A DNA stretch of 64,000 nt from Acestrorhynchus altus (GCA_034509495.1 CM067508.1:30707071-30771070); one strand, 5' to 3'; shown: positions 12,601 to 24,045, counted from the stretch's first letter. A program made the numbers and translations. Notes: generated by a model not told the origin, from the letters alone.

Positions 12601-13538
12601 CTCAGATATAGAAATTGTGTGCATGTGCACAAAGGTCTAACGAGATATTTTACACATCGTATGATTTCTGAAATGCTGTTTGCTAACATAACCTCGTCGG
12701 ACAGCAATAACAACCCGTTATGTTACCAACAGTTGGCTGCATTGGTAGACATAACACTTAGAGATGATAGGGATGAATGAGGACTATCCTATCCACCCAG
12801 AGAGAGTGAGATCAGTTATGCTCTGTTCACCACAGTGTGTCACTTTTCACATAGGGAGTGTAGAATTTAGTGTTTCTCTGTAGAATCATGTATAATTCAC
12901 AGAATCATCATTAAAGTGTTAAACTGAATTGTTACAGCACACTTCCACTTTCAGGGCTATAATCTAAATGTAATGTATTTCCTTATGATCTTAAGTAAGT
13001 GGGTGGACGGGATTTCAAATTAGGCCTGTTTTCACAAAATTACTGGTGTTATTTTTTTCTATGCATTAACACAATTTTCACGTTACAGTTTCCAGATTAA
13101 TCGTACATTCATGCATAAATTATTTATTGCGTTAAAGATTTAGCAGTTTTATACATAACGATGTAAACACAGCATCACTGGTTGGGGCCAAGAAGTAAAA
13201 TCACTCTTTATTTATGCTGAAATATGTATTGAATTTCAAATCGATACAAGTTCAGCATGTTTCTTGAAAAAAGCTGTTTTAGGCTGGACTATAAAGGTGT
13301 TATTGTTTGAGCAGTGAGCTGCACTTTCCATTAAAGCTCTCCAACGTTTACTCAAACAATGAAGAGATTCGAATTCAAAAATCTCAAAACTACACTGAGA
13401 TACTACAGTACAAAACAGCTTCCTCTAGCCCATGTGACATGTAGACCACACTACACATTTATTTGCTTTCTGATTAACATGATTAAAATGTGTTGTAACC
13501 TTAAAAAAATATTGTCGTGATTAACATGATCAAATGTT

Positions 13539-14117
13539 TTGGACCAATATGCCGTTCTGGCTCGGCATCTCACCAGCTTTTGCAATTTAGTTATTATTTA
13601 CTTGGTTATTTCCAATGTTTTCACTCGACTCAGTCGTGTGAACAACATCTATAGCAGACAGGCACTGCATGACAATGTGTTTGACTTCAACCAGCTACCT
13701 CCGGAGATGATCCGAACATCGGGGGCTAATGAGTCATTCCTGCTGACCAGAGGAGCCTGCTGCCGGTGTTGCAATTGTAAAGAAAGGCGAGGCAAGCATG
13801 AAGGTCTGCGGGCTAAGATAAAGATAACCTCACAACGGCCGGGGCTACCTAACACTAACCCTAACCCTAACATCTTTCTCACCAATGTCTGTTTATTCCC
13901 AGGAAAGCTGGGTGAGTTCAAGTTCTGGACCCTCACACAGAGGAGGCTCGTGGACTGCAATGTCATGTTTTTCACCAAAACATGGTTGAGCAGTGATGTG
14001 GTGGAACTGGAGGGACGGGCACTATTGAAAATGGACAGGTCAGGGGTGGTGAGAAACCCGTTGTGGAGGAAACTGGATCTATATAAACAAAGCATGGTAC
14101 ACAGACTGTCGTCTTAG
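13539..14117 (+). mobile_element. LINE fragment: N-terminal part of the ORF2 endonuclease region
   Basis: A 192-codon open frame. About residues 80-165 resemble the start of the APE endonuclease of jockey/L2-like fish non-LTR retrotransposons: a basic stretch KERRGKHEGLRAKIK, then P-x-x-P, an LTNV-type strand, KLGEF at the KxDEL position, and DCNVMFFTKTWLSSD where D-C-x-x-x-F-T-E-T-W-L is typical. The glutamate expected in the catalytic T-E-T-W motif is lysine here (TKTW), so it is probably inactive. Homology stops soon after ALLKMDRSG, so no reverse transcriptase follows. The first 70 residues are not recognised. Telomere-like CCCTAA units sit inside the frame near 13853-13872. It is a dead 5' fragment rather than a host gene. 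Confidence 0.7.
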
Positions 14118-14121
14118 AATC

Positions 14122-14157
14122 CCGATGGATGGATGGATTGATGGATGGATAGATTCT
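14122..14157. repeat. Short (GGAT)n tract
   Basis: Imperfect ggat units (gatggatggatggattgatg) directly follow the LINE fragment at 14117. This could be the retrotransposon's simple-repeat tail after internal deletion, or an independent microsatellite. Confidence 0.7.
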
Positions 14158-15181
14158 TTTTCTGTAACGTTTACATTTTGGAGATTTAAAGTTCCTGCAA
14201 TTTACGATATGTGTGAAGGCAAATTCTACCCCCCCCCCAACACACACACTATCACTCCATAAGCAGAGAGTGTGCACGCAGCGAACACTCTGCCCAGGGT
14301 TCAGAATGACACCATCTGTGTGAGAGGCTTTGCTGATGAATGAGGCGTCTGTGAGCAGGTGAGCTTCCCAATAGGCTCCCTCTTCTCCTTTCCCTCAGCG
14401 CTCCTCCACCCACTCTCCTGCAGAGTACCATCTCTGAAACTTTCCCCATGGACCACTTCTATTACCAGTCATTAGTGTAGTGTACATTTGTGACCACCAG
14501 CTTGATGAGTGGCTTCCATGCAATCAGTCTAGAAGGACTTGCGCATGTCTGATGGCATCATGATACACACAACAGCACACTGATATGAAGAGTAAGGATA
14601 AGAGGGCATGGCTTTCGCATCTGATACGACGGATTCTGAAGGACACGGTACTTAGAAGAAAGAACACACTTATTTTCCACCATAAGAGGAAGTATAACCT
14701 TGAAGGTACAATGGACCCATAATGGGAATGCTAAGTGCTCCTCTTCAGCATGAAGACTGGGAGTATGTATTGCTTTCACTGTGGAACTGAATCTGATATT
14801 GAAAAGGCAAATTGGAACCCAATGTTCTTCAGCTCATCTACTCAACAGAACACGGCTTGTTATTAAGGTTAAATTCATCACAATTTCCATATGATCTATT
14901 TTTAGAATTTCAGGATGCCGTCCATCCCTCGAAGTCTACCTGCATCTTACACTATAAATATTTCCTGACCAGTAAACCAACAGAAAAGGTCCACATCTAC
15001 TGAGAACATCTAGTTACATCAATGTGCATTTCAGTCACGCCCTTATGTTTCGATATTACAGTAACAAGGTATTACATCATATTCAATCATATTGAGATTT
15101 TCACTGAAACACACAGATGTCACATTTATGTCATGTGCTATGCGGACAAATACTGTTTCTTCTAAAATCAATGACAAGAGC

Positions 15182-15252
15182 GTCAGTAAGGTGAAGGTGT
15201 TGGATGACCACCACCCAACCTCATTCCCAACACCCCGACTCCACAGCTCCCC
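15182..15252 (-). repeat. Fragment of the miniature Tc1-like element family
   Basis: cagtaaggtgaaggtgttgg followed by atgaccaccacccaacctca is the reverse complement of a segment of the 6228-6690 element (ggtggtggtcatccaacctc). It is a short orphan piece without TIRs. Confidence 0.5.
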
Positions 15253-15484
15253 AATCCCAAAGCAAAAGCAAACCACATTAAGCATTTTTTTATTTTGTTT
15301 CTCTCCCCAAAAATCAAAGAAGTGCTAATATTTTAACTTGTGATTAATCAGGAGTAATTACATAATATTTCTTCAGAAGGAAGTGTGGGATTGCAGTGCT
15401 ATTGGAACGGAAGATACAGTTGATCACGATCAATAAATGATGAAAAATTTAGATTATAGTATAGTATGAATACTATTAGAAAAA

Positions 15485-15838
15485 GTGTCCCTCAGTATGG
15501 CGTGGAGTATAATGCACTGTGCCAGACGTCTCAGAATAGAGTTATAGAGGTTCCTAATGATGTTATAAATGTATTCAGAAAAGGAAGAGCCACTGGTTGC
15601 AGGACCTCATTAATGTAACATTGAAGTGCCTGTAAAGACCAAAGCTGATCTGGCATCATATGAAATTGCACCCCACGCCATGAGACCAGGCCTTCTGGAT
15701 GTGTAATGCGGGACAACAAACCTTTGACCTCCACCAAGACATAAACGGGACTCATAACTGAAGACGAGCCACTGCTATTCTGACTCCATGACATTGAAAC
15801 GGGTTGATTCCTTCTGGGTGCAACTATTTTTTGATGAC
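15485..15838 (-). mobile_element. Tc1-like transposon remnant, paired with 44780-45300
   Basis: It shares flanking and internal blocks with 44780-45300: gtgtccctcagtatgg, gagtataatgcac, tctggcatcat, ttgcaccccac, ggttgattccttctgggtgc. It is shorter and more decayed, with no usable frame. Orientation is inferred from the transposase reading of the better copy. Confidence 0.6.
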
Positions 15839-15844
15839 GAGCAT

Positions 15845-15962
15845 AATTATGTTCAGTTCATTTTACATGGATTCCTTTATTTTGCATTTGTGACTGCAAT
15901 TAATCGCAGCAAATTGTGTGATTGATTAGTTAATCTCATCATCATTTGACAGCCCTAAACAT
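15845..15962. repeat. Fragment of an ATTAATCG-rich TIR repeat
   Basis: It contains gcaattaatcgcagcaaatt and ends catttgacagccctaaa, like the terminus gtggcagccctac at 46880-46890. Related AATCG-rich pieces lie near 13080-13140, 18160-18200, 18690-18730 and 23540-23600. Probably a hAT-like family. Confidence 0.45.
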
Positions 15963-17951
15963 TACATATTACATAAACTTAAACATTACATATTGAAATG
16001 TATAAAACCTATTTTTATTGTCTATATATTCCATGTTCATACCATGAAAATAGCTCCTCCAGTCCCACTGTTGTATTCCCACTGGTTCAGTGGAGACCAC
16101 GTTCACTTGGCCCTCACATGTTGCAAAACTACAACCCGTCAGTCTGATCTTTGTGGTCAGTTGTGGGCATCGTTGTGATCGGGGCTAAAACCACTGCAAA
16201 AGCAGCAGCGTTTGTGTACAAATTAAAACCAAATCTGTTAGGCACCCTCCTCGCAGCGAGTTGATCAATACAGAACTTCTTTATCCGGGGAAACTTTCTT
16301 CTGAGAACTCCCTGAACTCAGCACTCTCTGTGCTCCTCCAGTCAACTATTAATTCTCAAGACTTTGAACAAATTATCAAATGGAATCAAGCCTTGTTGCC
16401 AAAGCACTGGAGACAAATCTGAGACAGAAAGCCAAAAAAGAGAATGTGAGTGAGATGCAGCGAAGCATCTGGGTGAGATAAAAGTCTGTGCAAAGCCAGC
16501 GTGGGTTAGATGGCAGTGATCTTCTGGTGCCTTTCTGGCACTTGGAGCTTTCCCAGTGACCATGTCCCGATTGGGTATGCCTGTGGTTGGGCAGATGTTA
16601 GAGCTGCAGTAGCTCTGGCCTATGGAAGATGTAGAAGTAACCCACAAACCAACATCTTCCCTTTTCTTGTCTCTCTCTCTTTTGCTTGTGCTTCCTGGTT
16701 TATCGTGGCTAGCCGTGCAGTTTCGCTCTTCTCTCTGCTGACCCACATAGAAAGCTCCTGGTGTGTGCTGCTCCACTAACGCTGACCGGCCCCCTTTGAT
16801 GCGGCTCCAAATCACCAACCCAGAGCCTGTCACTTCAGCTTCGGAGCTTGTGCCACCTAAATCAGCTCTGCCATTCACAAACACATCATCGGCACTGCTT
16901 ACCGCCACACACACCGACCCCCACCCTCCCTCCAATCCAGCGTCACATACACTACACAGCACCAAGGACACACAGCTTTATTTCACTATAACGCCTCAAC
17001 TGCTCCAGAACGGTTATGGAGGGCCACGCTGGCATCGCTATTTGTCTCTGTTAGGCTGCACGGCCCCTAAAGTGATGACAGAATCCACTTACCCCTGAAT
17101 CAGTAAAGCTCCCTATCACCTGTCTGAGAGAAAGAGAAAGGGAGAGCGAGGGAGAAAGACAGAGAGAGCCAGAGAAAGAAATTTACAGTGAACGACAAAA
17201 AACATGATGCACCATTTATGTGCAAGGGAAAAGGGGGCAGATTTAATTTAAAAATTGGCACTCATTCCTCATTTCTGCAGATGAAAGCTCGTAAATGAAA
17301 AGGACTGGCCGCCTGCCTGGTATGGAAATATGAAGGTTATGAATAATGCTTCGGTCTCAATCACCAGGTCCCTTTTTAATAAGGTGGATTAGCGCAGCAC
17401 CTGTATGGAGAAACACACAGCCACACACTAAGAGAAAATCATTAGGTCTCAGGGGAGAGTCCAGTTCCCCTTCTGTTCCCTTTCACAGTGGCTTGGCTCA
17501 AAGCAAAGTCGGGTGGGTTCACTGGAAGCTTTCGCAGTCCCACCGTGCATGCCATGGCCACTGCTACAAGTCAATGGCTGATTTACAGACTGCTGGTAAT
17601 CACGGAATGGCTCTTTTGTTAATGAAAATGGCCAATAGATCCTTACACTACTGAGGAACCAGTGTGTCCAGCATTCATCATTCACTGGTAAATATGTGTA
17701 GAGAAGGAAGCAAATGAACCGCGATGAAGTCAAACTGTTCGGCAATAAGACTTAACAAAGCAGGTCAAAATGCAGGCCATGAAACACTAAATCAGCATCC
17801 CTGATGCCCTGAGCATGAAACAGCTCCATATATCAGGCAGGATTTACATTGTGCTGGATCAAAGTGAGCTTTGGATGAAAGTGCCACAGAAGATTCATTT
17901 GGCGGTGCCGTAGAAGAGCCAAGTTTGGTTTTTGTTTGGGCTGTCGTTCGA

Positions 17952-17954
<3 letters not shown>

Positions 17955-18012
<58 letters not shown>

Positions 18013-18015
18013 ATA
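17955..18015. repeat. (AAAT)n microsatellite
   Basis: Around 15 tandem AAAT/ATAA tetramers. On the minus strand they encode artificial LFIY repeats. Confidence 0.97.
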
Positions 18016-18429
18016 GCAAATTAATTGCATAGTCGTACTCTTATGAATCATTAATACATTTCTTCTTTTCTTCTTAAGAGTGAAGCATTTAAAAATGAAT
18101 ATTTAAATGCAAAGTAAAAGAAAAAATGAAAGAACAGCAGAATGGAATCATTTTTACATTAGTGGTGTCAATCGATTTAAGACTGTATTGCATTAATCAT
18201 TCCTAAATATTAGTACATACTTTTATTTTTGAGAGAAAAAAAAATAGAACAACACGTGATAAATGTGCAAACTGCACATTGCAAACTGGCTAGTTTGTTT
18301 TTTATTACACTGGTATTACTTTACATTAATAAACAGTACTTATTTAATAAACATCACTAAATGGTTCATTATCGTCTCAACTAATTATTATCTAACACTA
18401 ACGTAAGACATCATTAAGCATTACTAAAT

Positions 18430-18615
18430 ATTTGAGTAATACACAAAGTTACACTTATATAGTGCCTTTCAGGACACCCTTAATAAGGATACTTTACAAT
18501 CCACACTCTTCACATTAACACTCAATCTCAGCACTGAACCAACACACGCCACCAAGAAGCAGCAACCAGTACTCCTGATTTCAGAAGAAACCACGGAGAA
18601 GCAGGTGTTCCGATA
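18430..18615 (+). repeat. Dispersed repeat shared with 38320-38460
   Basis: acttatatagtgcctttc ... acaccaagaagcagcaacca-type segments and tcctgatttcagaagaa recur near 38330-38450 (cttgtatagggccctttt ... cgagaagcagcagacaatgt ... ccctgattttagaaggaaca). Non-coding. Confidence 0.5.
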
Positions 18616-18952
18616 CAGCGTAGTTTAGTTATTGTTCCTTTTGTTAGTTACAGGTCGAGAGTACGCTGTGCACAACTAACTGTCACAGTCTTAATGTGAT
18701 TAATCATAATCAATTGTGATTAAATGCATTTTTCCTTCTGAAGACTGAAGCTTTTAATAATAAATATTTAAATATAAGGTAAAAGAGGATTTTTATTTTT
18801 GTTTATTATTATTAATTGGCTGAGTAAAAGCTTCAGGGAGAGCTTCAGTATTGAACGCAGTGAAGCTCGTAAACAGAAGCTTTACTGGAGAAAACTAACA
18901 CCATCAACACCTCCATATTCAGCTTTAACTACTCTGAACACATAAATCGATG

Positions 18953-18985
18953 GATTAAGTGAGCCAGAACAGCTGGCTCACTTAA

Positions 18986-18987
<2 letters not shown>
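18953..18987. repeat. Perfect inverted repeat: 15-bp arms, 5-nt loop
   Basis: gattaagtgagccag (18953-18967), loop aacag, then its exact reverse complement ctggctcacttaatc (18973-18987). It abuts a TG microsatellite. It could form a DNA or RNA hairpin; no function can be assigned. Confidence 0.95.
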
Positions 18988-19044
<57 letters not shown>

Positions 19045-19065
19045 CGAGAGAGAGAGAAAGAGAGA
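18988..19065. repeat. Compound (TG)n(GA)n microsatellite
   Basis: About 20 TG units followed by GA units with small interruptions. Confidence 0.97.
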
Positions 19066-20494
19066 ACACAAAGAAAAATGGTGACATTCAATAAGATTTT
19101 TATGAAAACCTTAAAATAAAATGTTAAAGTGTTTTATCTGATGTGTGAATAATTCATGTGTGAAGTGTGTAGAAATGTAATCTATTAGCAATGTTGTGTT
19201 TACACCACCAAATAAAACCACTACTACAACACTAGACTCTGTAAAAAGAGTGAATTACGGGAGGAAAGTTGGGACAAACTTGGTAAAACAATCATTTGCA
19301 TTAAAAAATACATTCTTTAAAGTTTCCAGATTGACAGTATTAGGTTTCTGAAAAGTTTTTCAGCTGAGCTTTCCTTGAACAATACTCAGAGAATCCTTTG
19401 GAAAGGGCTGGAAATGTTTATTTTCTTAACTTGGGCTGCTGGAAATGCCATTACCCTGAGATTTGATCAATTCTTGGAGGTTTAAATGTATGCTAGCACG
19501 GGTAACCAAAGAATTGATGAATAGCTTCGAGGATCATCTAACTCTGAAGAAAATTTTCAAGAAACTCTTTCTCAGTTAAGGTGCTGGAAATGACGTCTAA
19601 ACCTTTCAAATTAATTTTCCTGTGTTTAATTCTATGTTCTTAATTTTCTATTTTTACTTCATTCGTTTAATTCAATTTCTGTTGTACTTTCTCTGTATGT
19701 GTAAAGCATCTTGGATTGCCACTGTGTTATACAGGTGCTATATAAATAAGCTAAGGTACAACAGCCAATCCCCCAAACAATTTTGGAAATGGAAGGAAAC
19801 CAGAATACCCAGTGGAAGCCCATGTGGAAACAGGGACAAAAATAACCCTTCAACCAATCCAAACGATAGAATATCTCCTCTTCTGCTTCTGAGCACAAAC
19901 ATGGTGTTCAGCGAACGTCATTCTGACAAAACGTTTATGTTTGCTCGAAATTACGCCGAATCAAATTCAGTGAATTGAACATTGAATGCCTTCTGTTACC
20001 GTCAACAACAGGGTGTTTGTCCTACCCGTTTGCCGTAGACAGAGCCTGCTGAGGTCAGGAAGTTTGCTGTCCCTGTCCTGACCCTGAGGAGGGGTAGTCT
20101 GTTATCCCTCCCCACCCATGTTGGTCTCCGCACATAAATATTGAAATAAAGTCAATACCCTGTCTCTATGTCTCTGTTTCTCCCTCTCTCTCTCTCTCAC
20201 TCTGTCTCTGGAGTCTCTTAACCATTCAGCATTTAGTTGATTGAAGAGTGAATAATCCAGCTCTCCCTGGAGTGCCCTGATTTACAGTCATGGAAGTTGC
20301 TCTGGCCAGGCAGAGAAAGAGCTCAATTTCGGCTGTGTATTAATGCTACCTCCTAATGCTGCTTCCTCGATTCAACGTGGAGGCGTCTGGAAATGCTGCA
20401 CATCATGATCAGTCTCATCGTTTTATTATGTGCACTTTCACACGCACACACAAGTGCATCTCAGGAAATTGGACTATTGCGAAGACGTCCTTAC

Positions 20495-20912
20495 ACCCAT
20501 CAGCCACAACATTGTGACCTTGCTTACACCTTCATTGTCAATTTGATCGGCCGCAGATCTGTAGATCTGTAGATCTATAATCACAGACTGGTGGTGTGTT
20601 ATGCTGGTAGGAGTGGATCAGACACAGCGGTGCTGCTGGAGTGTTTAAACGCCGTGGCCACTGCTAACTAGTTGGTCAACCTTGTAGATGTGAAGTCAGA
20701 AGGTTGTGTTGGCCATCCACAGGATGCTGCTGGCTGCATATTTGTGGTTGGTGGACTGTTCCCAGTCCAGCAGTGACACTGGAGGGTTTAAGTACTCCAG
20801 CAGCACTGCTGTGTCTGATCCACTCCTACCAGTACAGCACACACTAACACCGTGCCAGTGTCATGGACAGCGGAGTATCCATCCACAAATATCCATCTCG
20901 TGACAAGTGTGT
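20495..20912 (+). mobile_element. Non-autonomous TIR element, family 1, copy 2
   Basis: It begins cacccatcagccacaacatt, the inverted counterpart of the family-1 right end. It contains two inverted copies of the module cagcactgctgtgtctgatc (20613-20645 and 20800-20830), as expected of a long palindromic non-autonomous transposon. No coding capacity. Confidence 0.65.
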
Positions 20913-20929
20913 TTATTTATACACTCAGT

Positions 20930-21545
20930 ACTTGGAATGAGTCTCATTCAACACTAATTACAGCATCTGTGCAACGTGGCAGGGATTCAGCTTGCGACAC
21001 TGCTGAGACTTCAGCTTGTCTGTATAATCTTGACAGTAGCCATAGATTCTCTATGTGGTTCAGGTCCAGAGGGTTGGCTGGCCAACCAAGCACAGTAATG
21101 TCATGGTCAGTAAACCATTTGATAGTGGCTTTGGCACTGTGGGCAGGAGCTGAGTCCTGCTGGAAAAGCATCTCCATAAAGCTTGTAAGCAGATGGAGAA
21201 TCAAGTGCTCCAGAATCTCCTGGTAGACACTGCATTGACTCTGGACTTCATAAAGCACGAAGTGGACTAACATCAGCAGATGACATGACCCCCCTAAACC
21301 ATCCGAGATTGTTCAAACATCTGGATTCGGGGGCGTCTTCACTCTTCCACCAGAATCGAGGAGCTTGATTTGAGACTCGGTCTCTTGATTTCCAAATGAA
21401 ATGCAGAATTTTCTCTCATCTGAAAAGAGGTCGTCGGCGCTCTGAGCAACAGTCCAGTTCTTTTCTCCTTAGTTCAGACGCTTCTGACACTGTCTCTGCC
21501 TCAGGAGGGGCTTGGTGTTAGGAATATGTGCGACTCTCGATGTGC
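20930..21545 (-). mobile_element. Tc1-like transposase remnant (C-terminal DDE region)
   Basis: A minus-strand frame at 20944-21273 contains FQQDSAPAHSAKATIKWF, ITVLGWPANPLDLNHIENLW and, upstream, VYQEILEHLIL. This is the Tc1 catalytic core: the second D in QQD, and the E in HIENLW where PDLNPIE is typical. Farther upstream (21330-21500) other frames give FSDE-type and CISFGNQ-like strings, so the gene is broken by frameshifts. It is a dead copy. The N-terminal DNA-binding part and TIRs were not found. A related remnant is at 60640-61120. Confidence 0.85.
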
Positions 21546-22218
21546 TCAGTGTTTATGTTAGTGGCTGAAAATATAAGCTTGTATCAAATAACCAGTTCCA
21601 AATATTAAATTAACTTGTTCTTGGTATTATTTTATTGTTTGTATGTTATTATATTATTAACATATATGAATGCTTTCCAACAAGACAGGAATAACCATAA
21701 CGGTAGACCTGCATCACGCGGCCTGCATAAGCTCTACATTCAGGCAACAGTACGTACACATTTACTCATATGCTAGGACATGCTCCGGTACTCCAAAATA
21801 ATCGCCAAGGAAAAACAAGCCCACATCTGAGCTCCTCGTCGTGTGACGGTGCATGCATGCATCCGTGTGTTTTCTTGTCACGGCTTTCCAATAATCACTT
21901 GTTGACCTTTCAGGGTTTAACCCAAAGATCATCCTTCGTTTCTTGGTTTTTAAGCACTGCTTTCATTCCGGAGAGAAGGCCTACTGTTGTGGTCCCGGTG
22001 CTTGTGAGCTTTGGGATTATAAAGTAAGAGTTGAATACCATTGCAGCGTAAATGTGATCGTGGAGAGTTTTCCTCCTGCGCTATTTTCCTTGTAATAGAC
22101 TGAGAGCTCCAGCAGGCAGGCCTAAGTCTCTGGGGAAAGGAGCAGGCATTACAGTGCGAGTGAGAGGGCCTTAATGAAGTGAACTGTGCTCTCAGAGTTA
22201 ATGAGAGAGTGAACTCAC

Positions 22219-22311
22219 CACTGGAGCAGTCTAGCCCTCCCCAGCCTGGCTCACACTGACACGTATCTGGAGACACACAGCGGCCGTGGGCGCACTCCTC
22301 AGTGCACAGAG
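22219..22311 (-). CDS. megf11: megf11 fourth coding exon: first EGF-like repeat
   Basis: This 93-base exon encodes residues 107-138, beginning LCTEECAHGRCVSPDTCQC and ending EPGWGGLDCSSG. Six cysteines at about residues 109, 113, 118, 124, 126 and 135 give the C-x3-C-x4-C-x5-C-x-C-x8-C spacing of an EGF-like (laminin-type) module. TEEC-x-HGRCVSPDTC is MEGF11-like. The exon is phase 1 at both ends (C|CT in, G| then gtgagttc out), so the next exon should begin by completing a glycine, as in other vertebrates. The acceptor is ccctcacag, and its pyrimidine tract runs directly into a long CT microsatellite (GA on the plus strand) 8 bases away. The following EGF exons are not in the window. Confidence 0.95.
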
Positions 22312-22312
22312 C

Positions 22313-22318
<6 letters not shown>

Positions 22319-22374
<56 letters not shown>
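22319..22374. repeat. (GA)n microsatellite abutting the megf11 exon 4 acceptor
   Basis: About 27 GA units with one GC interruption start 8 bases from the exon edge at 22311. On the gene's strand this is (CT)n immediately before ccctcacag, so it lies where the polypyrimidine tract must be. Confidence 0.97.
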
Positions 22375-22489
22375 CATAGTAGTCAAACATACAGTACTCA
22401 GCGTCTGTCAGAACAGTCTGCTCAGAAACTGTGGTGGCGTAGGTTTATGGCAGGCCGGGTTAGAGAATGCTGCTTAAACACACTCTACT

Positions 22490-22565
22490 CTCCAAAAAGG
22501 TTCTATTTAGTGCTGCAAGGGGTCTTTAACATGCACCAATGAAGAACCCATTATCTAGAATCATT
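22490..22565. repeat. GGTTCT/AGAACC dispersed repeat fragments
   Basis: tctccaaaaaggttctattt and caatgaagaacccatt resemble the short GGTTCT...AGAACC repeat seen again at 22745-22830, 39278-39330 and 52010-52150. Each copy is short and diverged. Confidence 0.45.
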
Positions 22566-22740
22566 TAACCCCGTGGTTCCCAACCCAGTTCTGCCTGTTC
22601 TGCACATTTTAATGCATACCCTGCTCCCAAAATCTCTGATCCAGCCAATTAGCTAATTAACAAGCCCTTCCTGAGATGGAGGTAGTGTGTTAAGATAGGA
22701 AACCACTAAAATGTGCAAGAGCGAGGCTGAGTATTAACAA
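22566..22740. repeat. Dispersed repeat family 2, copy 1 (cagctaattagctaattaac type)
   Basis: The order gtggttcccaaccc ... aattagctaattaacaagcc ... gtagtgtgttaagataggaa ... actaaaatgtgcaaga matches 24213-24360, with shorter relatives at 34540-34680, 39835-39960 and 58400-58480. It is a palindrome-rich, non-coding teleost repeat. Confidence 0.6.
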
Positions 22741-23119
22741 CTTAAGCATTCAACAGGTTCTGGAGGTTCTCATGATTGTTAACAGAACCACTGAGGAATC
22801 AGAACGATGGAGGAACCCTTTTAAGAGTGAACTTACTTTATCTTAACTTACAGAAGTTCATGAGATCAAACAGAAAAGTAGATTCATGTTGAATAATTTA
22901 ATTATAAACCAGATTTCACTGAGTGGTGGAATGAACTGCGTTCACAGGAGAAGGAAAAACTTTTATATTTTTCATTGGATGTCATTGTACAAAAGTTGTA
23001 TTCAATTTTGGATCATTTCTATTGGTCCATTCATCGATGTTTGACTATACATTTTGAATATCAGAACCATGTGCTAGATTCACAAAAAAACTAAGAGTAA
23101 AAATGGAGCTACAACGAAT

Positions 23120-23490
23120 TACTGAGAGCAGTCCATCAACCAGAAATGTCCAGCCAATAGCATCCTGTGAGCACTGATAAAGAATTAGAGGATGACCAAC
23201 ACAAACTGTGCAGAAACAGATGAGCTTCTGTCTCTGACTTTACATCTACCAGGTGGAGACACTAAGCAGGAGTGTCTAATAGAGTGGACAATGAATGGAC
23301 ACAGTATTTAAATGCTTAGTCCTGTGGAGTCCTGACCATTGATGATCAGGGTGAAAGGAGGCTGGTAGATGGAATAGAGTCTGTAATTTTAGATCTACAG
23401 TGCTCCTGTATGGTAAAAGGAACTGATGAAATAGACAATGAGTGTAGAAACAAGGTGGTGGTCATAATGTTATGGCTGATTGGTGTAATT
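23120..23490 (+). mobile_element. Non-autonomous TIR element, family 1, copy 3
   Basis: It runs from agcactgataaagaattag through gagcttctgtctctgacttt and acatctaccaggtggag to the right end gtcataatgttatggctgat plus tggtgta. The left TIR is missing, so the copy is 5'-truncated or decayed. Confidence 0.65.
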
Positions 23491-24045
23491 CCATTTTATC
23501 GATCGAACACGTTTTAAAATCCATATTAAGACGACGGAAAGGTGTGATTAATTGCAAATTAATCTAATCAAGCTATGCAATTAATTCATTTGTTAATTCG
23601 TTTTTCAAACAAATTCAAAGAGGTTATATGACATTAACATACAGTAATTTGATTGGATGCTTTTATCCAGATTAATCCAGACTCTGATTGGTTAATGTAT
23701 TGTCTGGCTGGAGAATTGAGCCCCAGTCTGCAGCAGAGAGAGGCAGTGCTACCCACCAGACCAGTTGCATATATAAACAGTATGGAGGGGTGCGTGAACT
23801 TCTTGAAATTTTAATACTGTAAACTTCATCAAAGATTCATCGAAAACCTGGCAAACATTTGTTTTTCAATGGCACAGACCCCTTAAAAGCTTGGAAAGAC
23901 AAAACACACCAAACATCAAACGGTGCACATACATTTTCATGAGTTAGAAAATAATTAATGTGAAATTACAGCACATTTTTTTAATTTCTGGCAATAAGGA
24001 CATCTTGGAAAGGTTAAGCCACATGAAAATAACCGTTCTGAAGCC

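Larger units (their letters stand above)
1..22218 (-). other. megf11: megf11 intron after coding exon 4 (at least 22.2 kb, continues off the window)
   Basis: The donor gtgagttc at 22218 opens an intron that runs to the window edge. I looked for the next EGF-like exon (minus-strand cysteine pattern with W-G-P-H-C and N-G-A-x-C) and did not find it. Repeats are listed separately. Stretches where I see nothing recognisable include 1-960, 1550-2690, 3740-4060, 6970-9100, 10200-12450, 14160-15480, 16000-17940 and 19070-20490. Confidence 0.8.

Noticed and set aside
13539..14117. 192-codon frame as a host gene
   Set aside because: The middle matches a LINE endonuclease start, the catalytic motif is altered and homology stops abruptly.
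16510..17098. Plus-strand frames of 89 and 111 codons opposite the 209-codon minus frame
   Set aside because: Mutually overlapping in both strands, no homology; low stop density from base composition.
22286..22477. Plus-strand frame with poly-RE over the GA repeat
   Set aside because: Created by the microsatellite and antisense to megf11 exon 4.
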